From assembly GCF_004331155.1 (NCBI RefSeq), contig NZ_SJNZ01000024.1:1-54615 (forward strand): a stretch of DNA of 54,615 nucleotides, in the 5' to 3' direction. The stretch's first letter is position 1. Every line of letters begins with the position of its first letter. The notes under the pieces were generated by a model. The model did no database searches and was not told the origin of the DNA. It saw only the letters and a program-made list of their open reading frames with translations. The stretch comes from Acinetobacter terrestris (GTDB lineage Bacteria; Pseudomonadota; Gammaproteobacteria; Pseudomonadales; Moraxellaceae). This document shows, piece after piece, positions 8,320 to 16,962 of this stretch. Made by a program: the position numbers and the translations under genes.

Positions 8320-8583
8320 ATGTATTTAAAAGACCATATTGTCCGTGTGGAAAATATCAAGACCATGCAAACTCTCGATGCTGCCGGAATCGATCATAAG
8401 GTGATTGCGATGTTTATGAGCTGCGAAGGTATTCCAATGCAATCGCCCGATATTTGCGCAATTTTGAATAATTACGATTCATTAGGCAGCAAAAAGATTC
8501 CATCTAAAAAGGTTCAGGCTTTAATCAATGCAAAGCAATTAGGTGAGGAGGATGACTCATTACCTTGCCCTGCTTCTTATTAA
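8320..8583 (+). CDS. hypothetical protein, 87 residues
   Basis: Unrecognised. GAGGTG lies 4 bases before the ATG, so translation is likely. The predicted protein is soluble and largely helical (KTMQTLDAAGIDHKVIAMFM, then SPDICAILNNY and SKKVQALINAKQLG), ending in a flexible tail with one Cys (DDSLPCPASY). The helix-GI-helix arrangement is faintly like a helix-turn-helix, which is not enough for a function. It stands alone, followed by a MITE-like repeat. Confidence 0.6.
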   Translation: MYLKDHIVRVENIKTMQTLDAAGIDHKVIAMFMSCEGIPMQSPDICAILNNYDSLGSKKIPSKKVQALINAKQLGEEDDSLPCPASY

Positions 8584-8662
8584 TTTAAGGAATTTAAATC
8601 CCTCTCAATAGCTTCTCTTTTTGTGGAGATGGAAGATTTGCTTTTCCATCTCCATATTAATA

Positions 8663-8875
8663 AATCTCTTTCATAAATCAAAAAATGATCGTTGGTCTAT
8701 TCATATTTAAATAGATATTGAAAGTCCCTTTTCTCTCTGGGATGAGAAGCAATGCTTCGCAAGGGAATGAGGGGGTTTTTATAAGAACCTTTCCCTGAGG
8801 AGCATGCTACGCAAGTCTCCTACAAGGAGAGGGAATTTCCTTTGTTGTGATTAAAAATGATTTATGAAAGAGATC
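8663..8875. mobile_element. MITE-like element, copy 1 (213 bp)
   Basis: The two ends are inverted repeats: ATCTCTTTCATAAATCA at the left, its complement at the right ending ATGAAAGAGATC. TA dinucleotides flank both ends (8661-8662, 8876-8877), as in IS630/Tc1-type insertion. The inside has small hairpins, GAAGC-AAT-GCTTC and TCTCC-TACA-AGGAGA, and no coding frame. A second copy, about 90% identical by eye and in the same orientation, lies at 14123-14334. No transposase that could move it is in the window. Confidence 0.75.
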
Positions 8876-9028
8876 TAATGAATACTTAGGCTATTTATCT
8901 AGAGCAAAGTCCGTATATATTTTCCTGCCCGCATTTATTGTGCATTCAGCACGATTCAATCACGTTACAATAAAAGAGATGTGTATAATCGTTTAAATGA
9001 TTAACCAGACTTGTGATTGACTCTTTCC

Positions 9029-10192
9029 ATGCTCCTTCAGATTCTGCAAAAACAGTTAGATGAAAGTACATCATGCCCTTTGTGTCAGGCATCCATGTTC
9101 TGGATTGAAGCAGAACAGTACGATCAAGCACTTAATTTTCATGAATGTAGTCACTGCCAGCATCGTGTCTTTCAAGACGGGCGCACCAACTGTCATTGTG
9201 ACAAATGTTTAGTCAACCGAAAAAAAATGCTCACCGAAACGCGTCTTCAAGAGCAGCGTAAAATCAAATCGAAAAATAAAGATAATGTTGAATATCGACT
9301 CGACCAGATCAGTTTTCTGAATAAACTATTTTTACTGAGTATTCTGGACAATCAGGTTCAGGAACATACCACACATCATGAATATATTGATTGGGAAAGC
9401 ATTAAATACCATTCCATTACCCCGAATTATTTATTCCAAAATTATCTGGTCAAGCAACTGGTTAAAGAACAAATCCTGATTGCCAAAGATTTTGCCGCCG
9501 AGGCCCATCACTACTATGTCAATGTGCGTTTGGATGGTTATTCTGAACCGAGCCTGTTTAGCATCACCCAGCAGCTTAGAAACTGGTTTTATGAAAATTT
9601 AACCATGGGCGTGCCCTTTAAAAATGCAGATGAAGTAAAGAATGTGCTTTATTTGGCGCTGTATCAGGAAATTATTCAGTTCGCGCAGTTTTATTGCCGC
9701 ACTTGGGGTATTCAAATTGCAGGGAACAACAGTTTTCAAACCTTTTGTTATCGCCTAATGGATTCATTGGCTGTGGGGCAAATTTATTATCTGGTGCAAA
9801 CTGCGCTGGAGTATTTGCATCAACAAAAAGCCCTGCAAGCACGTAATGAAAACTTTATTAACACCAACTTGTTAAAGAAAACCTTGCAGCAATATCGTGA
9901 CCGTGCCGTGACCGAAAAATGGGAAACATCCACCCTGCCACGTCCTCACAACATACCTTTTAGCAAGATGAGCGAAATCCTGTTTTTCCGTTTTTTGGGC
10001 TATGATGAAAGTATTTTTTTCCAGCCAATTTGGCGGATCTGGAAAAAAATTGAACCTCGCTTAAGCTTCTATTCACAAAAACGCTGTATGTATTGTGGTT
10101 CCAATGAGCTTACGGTCGACTATGATGCTGAAAATTATGTGACACTCTGCTGTCGCACCTGTAAGCATCAAGACCACTATTTTACCCAATAA
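9029..10192 (+). CDS. unknown protein with zinc ribbons at both ends
   Basis: A 387-residue protein not recognised as any named family. The N-terminus has CPLC (Cys16, 19), CSHC (40, 43) and CHCDKC (55, 57, 60), enough for a zinc ribbon plus a knuckle. The C-terminus has CMYC (353, 356) and CCRTC (374-378), a second ribbon. The middle 290 residues are helical, rich in aromatic residues, and show no catalytic motif. The layout suggests a nucleic-acid- or protein-binding scaffold, which is inference only. ATG 9029 is preferred to TTG 9017; neither has a good ribosome site. The 3' end merges into a 15 bp tandem repeat. A MITE lies upstream, thiM downstream. Confidence 0.7.
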   Translation: MLLQILQKQLDESTSCPLCQASMFWIEAEQYDQALNFHECSHCQHRVFQDGRTNCHCDKCLVNRKKMLTETRLQEQRKIKSKNKDNVEYRLDQISFLNKLFLLSILDNQVQEHTTHHEYIDWESIKYHSITPNYLFQNYLVKQLVKEQILIAKDFAAEAHHYYVNVRLDGYSEPSLFSITQQLRNWFYENLTMGVPFKNADEVKNVLYLALYQEIIQFAQFYCRTWGIQIAGNNSFQTFCYRLMDSLAVGQIYYLVQTALEYLHQQKALQARNENFINTNLLKKTLQQYRDRAVTEKWETSTLPRPHNIPFSKMSEILFFRFLGYDESIFFQPIWRIWKKIEPRLSFYSQKRCMYCGSNELTVDYDAENYVTLCCRTCKHQDHYFTQ

Positions 10193-10241
10193 AGTTTTAC
10201 CCAATAGAGTTTCGCTCAATAAAGTTTCACCCAATAGACGG
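10185..10241 (+). repeat. 15 bp tandem repeat spanning a stop codon
   Basis: About 3.8 units of a 15 bp sequence, (C)CCAATAAAGTTTTA and variants, starting at 10185, 10200, 10215 and 10230. The first unit contains the last codons and stop of the zinc-ribbon gene. As 15 is a multiple of 3, every unit repeats the same frame and gives four in-frame stops (TAA, TAG, TAA, TAG), each after a TQ or AQ pair. Confidence 0.8.
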
Positions 10242-10294
10242 TGATCAATATGTCTAGCCTCTCCAATTCTATGTATAACTTAAGGAATAATCCT

Positions 10295-11116
10295 ATGGAT
10301 CAAACTTCAACATTGGTCGAGCATATTGTTGAAGCATGGACTCAGCTGCAAACCGAGCAGCCTTTGGTGCAATGCATTACCAACAGCGTTGCAGCCAATT
10401 ATACAGCCAATGTCTTGCTGGCGGCCGGTGCCTCTCCTGCCATGATTGATAATCCATTCGAAGCCGAAAGTTTTACCACTATTTCCGCTGCGCTCAGTAT
10501 TAATCTGGGTACACCGACCCATGAGCAAATGCAGGCCATGCAAATTTCTGCACAAACGGCGCAGCGTACCAATACCCCTTGGGTGCTTGACCCGGTCGGT
10601 TATGGTCCCGTTTTAAAATGGCGTTCGGATATGGTGGATGAGTTACTGCAATATAATCCAACCGTCATTCGTGGCAATGCTTCAGAAATTAGTACCCTTG
10701 CAGGCAATCAGGTTCTCTCCAAAGGTGTGGATAGCACCTTAAATAGTGCCGATGTCTATACCCACGCCAAAGTCCTGTTAGAACATGCTGAATGTATTGC
10801 CATTTCAGGTGAATCTGATTTCATTTTAAGCAAAGAACTGGATGCCGTGATTCAAGTCAATGGTGGCTCTTATTTACAACCGAAAGTCACCGCGACAGGC
10901 TGCGCGCTCGGGGCTTTAATCGCGGCTTATTGTGCTGTAACCACACCAACCATTGCCACCATTGCTGCACACACACATTTTGCTATTGCAGGAAAACTGG
11001 CCTTTGAAAAAGTACAAACGATGGGTCAGTTTAATGTTGCATTTATGGATTACGTCCACAGTTTAAATCCAGATTTAATTCAGCAATATGCCGATATCAA
11101 AATCCTTAAAATCTAA
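10295..11116 (+). CDS. thiM: hydroxyethylthiazole kinase
   Basis: A 273-residue ribokinase-like enzyme that phosphorylates 4-methyl-5-(2-hydroxyethyl)thiazole, salvaging the thiazole half of thiamine. Family motifs are CITNSVAANYTANVLLAAGASPAM near the N-terminus, the central VLDPVGYG, GNASEI, and the catalytic-site VTATGCALGA. An upstream extension to 10241 exists, but ATG 10295 has AAGGA 8 bases ahead and fits the family N-terminus. No thiD or thiE partner is adjacent and no TPP riboswitch motif is visible upstream. Confidence 0.92.
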   Translation: MDQTSTLVEHIVEAWTQLQTEQPLVQCITNSVAANYTANVLLAAGASPAMIDNPFEAESFTTISAALSINLGTPTHEQMQAMQISAQTAQRTNTPWVLDPVGYGPVLKWRSDMVDELLQYNPTVIRGNASEISTLAGNQVLSKGVDSTLNSADVYTHAKVLLEHAECIAISGESDFILSKELDAVIQVNGGSYLQPKVTATGCALGALIAAYCAVTTPTIATIAAHTHFAIAGKLAFEKVQTMGQFNVAFMDYVHSLNPDLIQQYADIKILKI

Positions 11117-11220
11117 ATTCCTGAAATTTAAAAAAATTATCCATATTGATGATTGTGCATAGATCTTTATTTTAGTTTTAAACAGCAAGGTAAAACCATT
11201 TTTCAGCAGGAAAATACTCA

Positions 11221-12114
11221 ATGGAACTTAGACATTTACGTTACTTTGTGGCTCTGGCTGAAGAACTCAATTTTACCCGTGCTGCGCAAAAACTCTGTAC
11301 CGTTCAACCTTCCCTCAGTCAGCAAATTAAAGACTTAGAGGAAGAGGTCGGTGTACAACTGATTGACCGCAGTGCACGAAAAATTGCTCTGACTTTAGAG
11401 GGTCAAGGTTTTTTAAAATATGCCCTGGAATCGATTAAATACGCGGAACTTGCCGTCGCTCATGCACGTCAAATTGCCAACCAAGGTCAGCAACAGTTGT
11501 TTATTGGCGTATTGCACGTTGCGGAAATGACCATCATCCCGCAAGTGATTCAACAGGTTCGTGCTCAATTTCCGCAAGTCGATCTTAAAATTAGAAGTTT
11601 ATCCTGTAGCGAACAGGTTCAGGCATTGAAAAATTCCGAACTGGATTTAATTTTTAGTCGCGTGTGTATTGATGATCCGGTTTATACCAGTACGATGCTG
11701 TTTGAAGAAAAATTATTATTGGTTGCCCATCAAAACTATATTGCCAATCGCAAGATTCAGGACTTAAGGCAAATTCAAAATGATGACTTTATTGTCTGCG
11801 ACCAGTTTTTTTCTCCAGTTTTCTATCAGCGAATTGAAGAGTTCACTGAAAAAGAAAATTTAAAACTGAAATATAAATACCAAGTCACCAATGCCTTACA
11901 GCATATCAATCTCATTAATATGGGTTTGGGCTGGAGCTTTATTCCTGAATATGCACGGCAATTGCTCAACTCCAATGTACAGTCGATTGAACTGAAACAA
12001 GACTTGCCGACCTTGCCGCTCTATGCCAGTTATCGAACAGATGCTGAAAATCCGGTTTTGCAATTTACCGCAAAAATCATTCAGCAATCTGTTCAACAAC
12101 AGGTTTCAAAATAA
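11221..12114 (+). CDS. LysR-family transcriptional regulator
   Basis: A 297-residue protein with the LysR plan: an N-terminal winged helix-turn-helix (LRYFVALAEELNFTRAAQKL, PSLSQQIKDLEEEVGVQL) and a C-terminal effector-binding domain from about residue 90. The DNA-binding domain resembles the BenM/CatM/HcaR branch that senses aromatic acids. It converges on the downstream FAD hydroxylase rather than diverging from it, so its target is not obvious. AGGA lies 9 bases before the ATG. Confidence 0.85.
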   Translation: MELRHLRYFVALAEELNFTRAAQKLCTVQPSLSQQIKDLEEEVGVQLIDRSARKIALTLEGQGFLKYALESIKYAELAVAHARQIANQGQQQLFIGVLHVAEMTIIPQVIQQVRAQFPQVDLKIRSLSCSEQVQALKNSELDLIFSRVCIDDPVYTSTMLFEEKLLLVAHQNYIANRKIQDLRQIQNDDFIVCDQFFSPVFYQRIEEFTEKENLKLKYKYQVTNALQHINLINMGLGWSFIPEYARQLLNSNVQSIELKQDLPTLPLYASYRTDAENPVLQFTAKIIQQSVQQQVSK

Positions 12115-12147
12115 CTTTTAAAACCTGAATACTTTTTAAAACCTGAA

Positions 12148-13899
12148 TTATGCGATTTGATAATTCATTTTTTCTAGCACATGCGTTAATTTCTGCAAGG
12201 CGACTGCATCATCATACAATGCCTGCTGATGGCGCCATGCCACGTAACCATCCGGACGAACCAGCAACATACCTGCTTCAGCAATTTCACAGGTTTTTTG
12301 CCAGATGCCATACACATCTTTCACTTCTTGCCCGATGGTCACCACATTCAGATAAGGCAGGTCTAACTTTTCGGCAGCCTGTTTCCATGCAGTACCCGAT
12401 AAACCTGTGACTAAGGTGAGTTTGCCATTCCCCACAATATCCAGCGTGGAAACCTTTTGACCATTCTTAGCATCCACTAACCAGCAATGTGGAATTTTCG
12501 CGCCAGGACGTGAGGTTGCTTGTAAATACAATTGCGGATCAGCCTGCCATTGTTCATCACATTCATCCTCTAAAACCACGGCAGCTGACTGATAACGCTG
12601 ATTCAGCTCGACACCTTGTGCATTAAACTCAAAGTTTTTAATCTCTAAGGCATGATTCAACTGATTACGTAATTCAGCAGCCTCGGCAGTCGGTGCATTC
12701 AGTCGATCTAACAATTGTTGTGTGGTTGCTATACCTTGATCAAAACCAAATACATCTTTGAGATGTTTATAATCCATCCGAGACTGGTTGGCACGTGCAA
12801 CAATTTGCTGGCCAACCGGCACACGCTCATCACTATAAGAGCTCAACAAATCCGCTTTCGCCCACTCTTTAATCACAAAAGCAAGCTTCCATGCCAAGTT
12901 AAACGCATCTTGAATACAGGTATTTGAACCCAAACCACTTGATGGCGGATGACGATGCACGGCATCTCCACCACAGAACACACGACCAACTGAATAATGC
13001 TTGGCAAACGCCTGATTTACATACCATGCCGATACATTTTGAACTTCAATATCGACATCATCCGTACCAATAAAGGTATGAATACGTTGAATGATCTGTT
13101 CTTCGGTATATTGCGGCTCACCTTGAGCAATATCGAAGCCCCAACCTGCAATCCAGTCATTCCATGGAGAAATGGCACGTAATAAGCCCATACCAATTTC
13201 GCCAAAGCCCGCGGCAGGATTGACAATCCAGTGCAAAATACTTGGGCGATGTAGCACATACTTGCTTAAGTCGGCTTTGAAACGCACATAGGTCGTCCCA
13301 GCACGCGCCATATGACCTTCAATCGGAAGACCAATTTTTTCAACGATTTTGGATCGTGCCCCATCCATACCGACAAGGTACTTGGCACGTACAGAATATT
13401 TGCGATTTTCCAAGCGATCCAGGAACCAGACTGTAACGCCATCATCATCTTGTTCATGATCTAGATATTCGGTGTTGTAAAATAGATTTGCACCACGCGC
13501 GACTGCATGTTTGACCAGCAGTGCTTCCATTTCTGGTTGCACCAGATCAAATAAAGGCGAAGGACTGCCCTTTACATAATCACCGTGCCGTAAATCGCCT
13601 GTTCCCCACGCCTGAATCCGGGCAATTTCTTCCCCAATCAGACTGGTGGTGATCATGCTTTCCCCCATGTCTTGCCATGGCGTGGCTCTACTTTTAGCTT
13701 CTTCTTCTAAATCAAATTCACGCAATACTTCGACTGCACGTTGATTGGTAATGTGCGCACGTGGAGAATTTGCCAAACCATTAAACTGGGTATAAAAACG
13801 TACAGCAATGCCATATGTGGCTAAGGCCAAAGCCGTCGTTGCACCTGCCGGACCTGTACCAATCACCACCACATCCGTATCGAAAGGCTGATTTGACAT
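12148..13899 (-). CDS. FAD-dependent aromatic hydroxylase (TfdB/phenol hydroxylase type)
   Basis: A 583-residue group A flavoprotein monooxygenase. It has the N-terminal FAD dinucleotide fold GTGPAGATTALAL (near residue 14), the mid-protein Asp motif of the family (YLVGMDGARSKIV), the second FAD motif GGDAVHRHPPSSGLGSNTC, and a C-terminal thioredoxin-like domain, as in 2,4-dichlorophenol 6-monooxygenases. Such enzymes add one oxygen to a phenolic ring with NAD(P)H. The natural substrate is unknown. ATG 13899 has AAGGA 6 bases before it; the GTG one codon earlier is rejected. No ring-cleavage genes are nearby. A LysR gene converges on its 3' end. Confidence 0.82.
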   Translation of the reverse strand: MSNQPFDTDVVVIGTGPAGATTALALATYGIAVRFYTQFNGLANSPRAHITNQRAVEVLREFDLEEEAKSRATPWQDMGESMITTSLIGEEIARIQAWGTGDLRHGDYVKGSPSPLFDLVQPEMEALLVKHAVARGANLFYNTEYLDHEQDDDGVTVWFLDRLENRKYSVRAKYLVGMDGARSKIVEKIGLPIEGHMARAGTTYVRFKADLSKYVLHRPSILHWIVNPAAGFGEIGMGLLRAISPWNDWIAGWGFDIAQGEPQYTEEQIIQRIHTFIGTDDVDIEVQNVSAWYVNQAFAKHYSVGRVFCGGDAVHRHPPSSGLGSNTCIQDAFNLAWKLAFVIKEWAKADLLSSYSDERVPVGQQIVARANQSRMDYKHLKDVFGFDQGIATTQQLLDRLNAPTAEAAELRNQLNHALEIKNFEFNAQGVELNQRYQSAAVVLEDECDEQWQADPQLYLQATSRPGAKIPHCWLVDAKNGQKVSTLDIVGNGKLTLVTGLSGTAWKQAAEKLDLPYLNVVTIGQEVKDVYGIWQKTCEIAEAGMLLVRPDGYVAWRHQQALYDDAVALQKLTHVLEKMNYQIA

Positions 13900-14362
13900 C
13901 ACGTTTCCTTATTCAATTCACTTAAATGTGCACATCCAAATCATTGGATTTGCTTTTATTGAACTATAAGGAAAATGTCGAGATTATTTAAAAACTATCA
14001 CAACTAACTATGGTCATATTGGTCTGAGCTATAGAAACTCTATATGGAATTTTTATCTTGAATATTAAGCAGAATTTTTTACACACTTTTTTATGGAAAA
14101 TTAGAATTTAAAATATTCATTAGATCTCTTTCATAAATTAAAAAATGATCGTTCTATTTATATTTAAATGAATATTGAAAATCCCTTCTCCCTCTGGGAT
14201 GAGAAGCAATGCTTCGCAAGGGAATGAGGGAATTTTTATAAGAACCTCTCCCTGAGGAGCATGCTACGCAAGTCTCCTACAAGGAGAGGGGAATTTCCTT
14301 TGTAGTGATTAAAAAATGATTTATGAAAGAACTCTATTGATTAAGTTAATGAATAATAAAAT
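13900..14362. other. intergenic region with the second MITE
   Basis: AT-rich gap between the starts and ends of two minus-strand genes. Its main content is the element at 14123-14334. The first 200 bases should hold the hydroxylase promoter. No open frame was found. Confidence 0.5.
14123..14334. mobile_element. MITE-like element, copy 2 (212 bp)
   Basis: Second copy of the element at 8663-8875. The ends GATCTCTTTCATAAAT and ATTTATGAAAGAACTC are imperfect inverted repeats flanked by TA (14121-14122, 14335-14336). The internal GAAGCAATGCTTC and CTCCTACAAGGAG hairpins are conserved and the main differences are single bases near the ends. Confidence 0.75.
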
Positions 14363-15103
14363 TTAATATACATGTCGATCTAGCCACAAATTAAAAATTG
14401 CTTCAGAAATGGTTTTTAAATCCAGTTTGCAGACACACATCAAGCCCATGCCAGCAAAATAATCCGGCACATGCTGGGTAAAGAAATTGATATGTGGGGT
14501 CGCTTTACTCCTTAAGCGCTGAATGTCTGCAGGCGTTGTTTGCGGCATTACACTTGGATGGACAAAAATATCTTCTCTGCGCTTTTGCACCTCACTTTTA
14601 CGCTGCTGAATCATATCTAAAACCTGTAAATATTCCTCAGGTATCCGCCGTCCTTCACGCGGAAAGAAATTCTGCGATCGGGATGCAAAAAGTGTATAGA
14701 TTTTGGGCTGTATGACTGTGGGTACAAACCATAATGGAATCGAGGGATATCGGATTCGATAATTGATTGCAACGCGAATGGCGGTATTAAGCGCTCTATT
14801 TCTTTTACGATACTCAGGCAAAATACCCGCCCGAGAACTCAGCACAAAAATTGGTTTGTCTTGCAAAGAGAGTTTCAATATCGGAATAACATTTTGTCCA
14901 ATCAATTTATCGTGATGATAATAATGAACCACCTGGACAGAGACCGCATCTACATCATGAACAAGATCATAAATTTCATCTGGAGTAGAATTTGGAAAAA
15001 TTTGCTGATCAAATGCCAGCATGGTTGCAAAAAAATGATGCTTTTGTTCAGATTCAAGTTTTGTAAAATCGACAATCCTTTCCCTAATACGCATTAGATT
15101 CAT
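14363..15103 (-). CDS. putative acyltransferase-like protein, 246 residues
   Basis: Not a confidently recognised family. The segment VLSSRAGILPEYRKRNRALN resembles the acetyl-CoA-binding strand-loop-helix of GNAT-fold acyltransferases (R/Q-x-x-G/A type loop after a beta strand), and the following LWFVPTVIQPKIYTLFASR fits the next core strand and helix. The C-terminal 60 residues are basic, then hydrophobic. No signal peptide. AAGAG lies 6 bases before ATG 15103. A transferase role is inference from fold resemblance. Confidence 0.6.
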   Translation of the reverse strand: MNLMRIRERIVDFTKLESEQKHHFFATMLAFDQQIFPNSTPDEIYDLVHDVDAVSVQVVHYYHHDKLIGQNVIPILKLSLQDKPIFVLSSRAGILPEYRKRNRALNTAIRVAINYRIRYPSIPLWFVPTVIQPKIYTLFASRSQNFFPREGRRIPEEYLQVLDMIQQRKSEVQKRREDIFVHPSVMPQTTPADIQRLRSKATPHINFFTQHVPDYFAGMGLMCVCKLDLKTISEAIFNLWLDRHVY

Positions 15104-15269
15104 TCAACTCTTGTTTTTATATCTTTATTATTCATCATTTTATTCACATGCAACATCCCTAGAAATAGCGATTTTTAGGATTGATTAAGTTGCTTGTTCT
15201 TTTCATTTTAATACCATCAAATCAGAATTTAACTTACTCTTCCTGATTAAAAGATAAACCAGAATAATT

Positions 15270-15302
15270 AAAAACCCAACAGCACCTGCTATTGGGTTTT
15301 TT
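15270..15302 (-). terminator. terminator of the TerC/CorC gene
   Basis: AAAACCCAA (15271-15279) pairs with TTGGGTTTT (15292-15300). On the minus strand the stem ends in a T-run. It lies 66 bases beyond the stop of the gene at 15368. Confidence 0.75.
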
Positions 15303-15367
15303 AAAGCGCTTGAAAAGGAAACTAATCAGAGATATTGATTATCTTTTTTAGTGTCCCCAATGATCTT

Positions 15368-16894
15368 CTAGCGATGCGTAATTAAAACGGATTTTATTCG
15401 GTTATCATCCAGTTCCGTCACCTCAAAGTGAACCCCGTGATACTCCAGATGAGTACCTACGGTTACTTCTCCATGCGTCTTTTCCAAAATCAGACCTGCA
15501 ACACTGATATAGCCGGCATCTTCTTCGACCAGATCCATCATGCCAAGCTCTAATTCAAGCTGGTACACATCCAACATCCCCGATGCTTTCCAGGTATGAT
15601 CATCAATTTTCACTAAATCAAGCTGTTCATCTGCATCAGGAAATTCTCCGGCAATGGCTTCAAACACATCGAGTGGAGAAATTAAGCCTTGCACATTGCC
15701 AAATTCATCGCTCACCAGAACCAATGAACCTTTCGAAGTACGCAAGGTATTGATGGCATCAATCACTTTCATTTTCATGAAAATATAGATCGGACGATGG
15801 CGTTTGATTAAAGCTTTGAGCTGCTCGTCATCATCAAGCACATCGAGCAATTCTTTGGCACGAACGATACTGATCACTTTATCCAAGCTGCCACGACACA
15901 CTGGAAACAAGCTATGCGGGACGGATAATACCTGTTCACGAATCTGTTCAGGACGATCTTCAATGTCCACCCAGGAAATCTGGCTACGCGGTGTCATGAT
16001 CGAGGCAACAGATCTTTCTGCCAGGGTTAACACCCCACCAATCATATAACGCTCTTCATCGGCAAATGCTTCTTTAGCTTCGAAGTGTTGAGCGCTATTC
16101 GCCACGGTCTCCATTTTGCCACCCATCAATTTCAGGATGGAATCTGCTGTACGGTGACGCAGTGGAATTTTAGATTCATGCTTGGCTGCATTGCGCTGAC
16201 CAAACTGGTTAAATGCTTCAATTGCAATCGCGACGCCAATACCTGAATAGATATAGCCTTTCGGAATATGGAAACCAAAACCTTCTGCAATCAAGCTAAT
16301 CCCGATTAACAGCAAGAAGCTTAAACACAAAATCACCACAGTTGGATGTCGGTTTACAAAAGCAGTTAATGATTTAGAAGCCAGTAACATTACAGCCATG
16401 GCAACAATCATTGCCACCATCATCACATAAATGTTGTCGACCATACCAATTGCGGTAATTACCGAATCTAGAGAAAATACAGCATCTAATACAACAATTT
16501 GTGCAACAACTGCAGCGAAACTTGCATAAACAATATTGGTGGTGACATTAACTTCAGGTTTGCCTTCCATCTTTTCATGTAGTTCGGTCACAGCTTTATA
16601 GACCAAAAATAAACCACCAAATAAAAGAATAAGATCTCGACCTGAGAAGGTCCAATCAAAGACCACGATAAGCGGTTTGGTCAAAGTGACCAACCAAGAG
16701 ATAGCAAACAATAAGCCCAAGCGCATAAACAAAGCGAGGGAAAGCCCCACTACACGCGCTTTATCACGTTGTTCTGGAGGGAGTTTTTCTGCCAAAATGG
16801 CAATAAAGACTAGGTTATCAATACCTAAGACAATTTCTAAAACAATAAGGGTAAGTAAACCAATCCAAATTCCCGGATCTAATAAAAACTCCAT
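15368..16894 (-). CDS. TerC-CBS-CorC membrane protein (YoaE/YegH type)
   Basis: A 508-residue inner-membrane protein with three parts: a seven-helix TerC domain (about 1-230) with family acidic motifs LGIDNLVF and [15 protein letters not shown]; a CBS pair (about 290-410, ending [20 protein letters not shown]); and a CorC/HlyC transporter-associated domain at the C-terminus. TerC proteins are linked to metal (often Mn2+) efflux or metal loading of exported proteins; the ion here is unknown. GGAG lies 11 bases before the ATG. A 22-codon upstream frame ends in a TAATG overlap with this start. Confidence 0.87.
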   Translation of the reverse strand: MEFLLDPGIWIGLLTLIVLEIVLGIDNLVFIAILAEKLPPEQRDKARVVGLSLALFMRLGLLFAISWLVTLTKPLIVVFDWTFSGRDLILLFGGLFLVYKAVTELHEKMEGKPEVNVTTNIVYASFAAVVAQIVVLDAVFSLDSVITAIGMVDNIYVMMVAMIVAMAVMLLASKSLTAFVNRHPTVVILCLSFLLLIGISLIAEGFGFHIPKGYIYSGIGVAIAIEAFNQFGQRNAAKHESKIPLRHRTADSILKLMGGKMETVANSAQHFEAKEAFADEERYMIGGVLTLAERSVASIMTPRSQISWVDIEDRPEQIREQVLSVPHSLFPVCRGSLDKVISIVRAKELLDVLDDDEQLKALIKRHRPIYIFMKMKVIDAINTLRTSKGSLVLVSDEFGNVQGLISPLDVFEAIAGEFPDADEQLDLVKIDDHTWKASGMLDVYQLELELGMMDLVEEDAGYISVAGLILEKTHGEVTVGTHLEYHGVHFEVTELDDNRIKSVLITHR

Positions 16895-16962
16895 TAGTTT
16901 ATATCTCCGATTTTATGAATTTGGCTAAAATTAAAGGTAGACCTGCACGGCGACGGATCCAT
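16894..16962 (-). CDS. possible 22-codon leader peptide of the TerC/CorC gene
   Basis: On the minus strand ATG 16962 has AGG 9 bases upstream and opens a frame [22 protein letters not shown] whose TAA overlaps the ATG of the next gene (TAATG). It lies in a locally GC-rich patch (GGATCCGTCGCCGTGCAGG) in otherwise AT-rich DNA, which also hints at RNA structure. It could be a leader that couples translation. It is equally possible that only the RNA matters, or that the frame is chance. Confidence 0.3.
   Translation of the reverse strand: MDPSPCRSTFNFSQIHKIGDIN

Noticed and set aside
8723..8850. CRISPR-like or REP array
   Set aside because: Hairpins occur once per element with no regular spacers; the two distant copies are explained as a mobile element with TA flanks.
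10193..10294. Possible TPP riboswitch upstream of thiM
   Set aside because: No conserved thi-box sequence such as CTGAGA or its partner is visible; the region is a 15 bp tandem repeat and a short leader.
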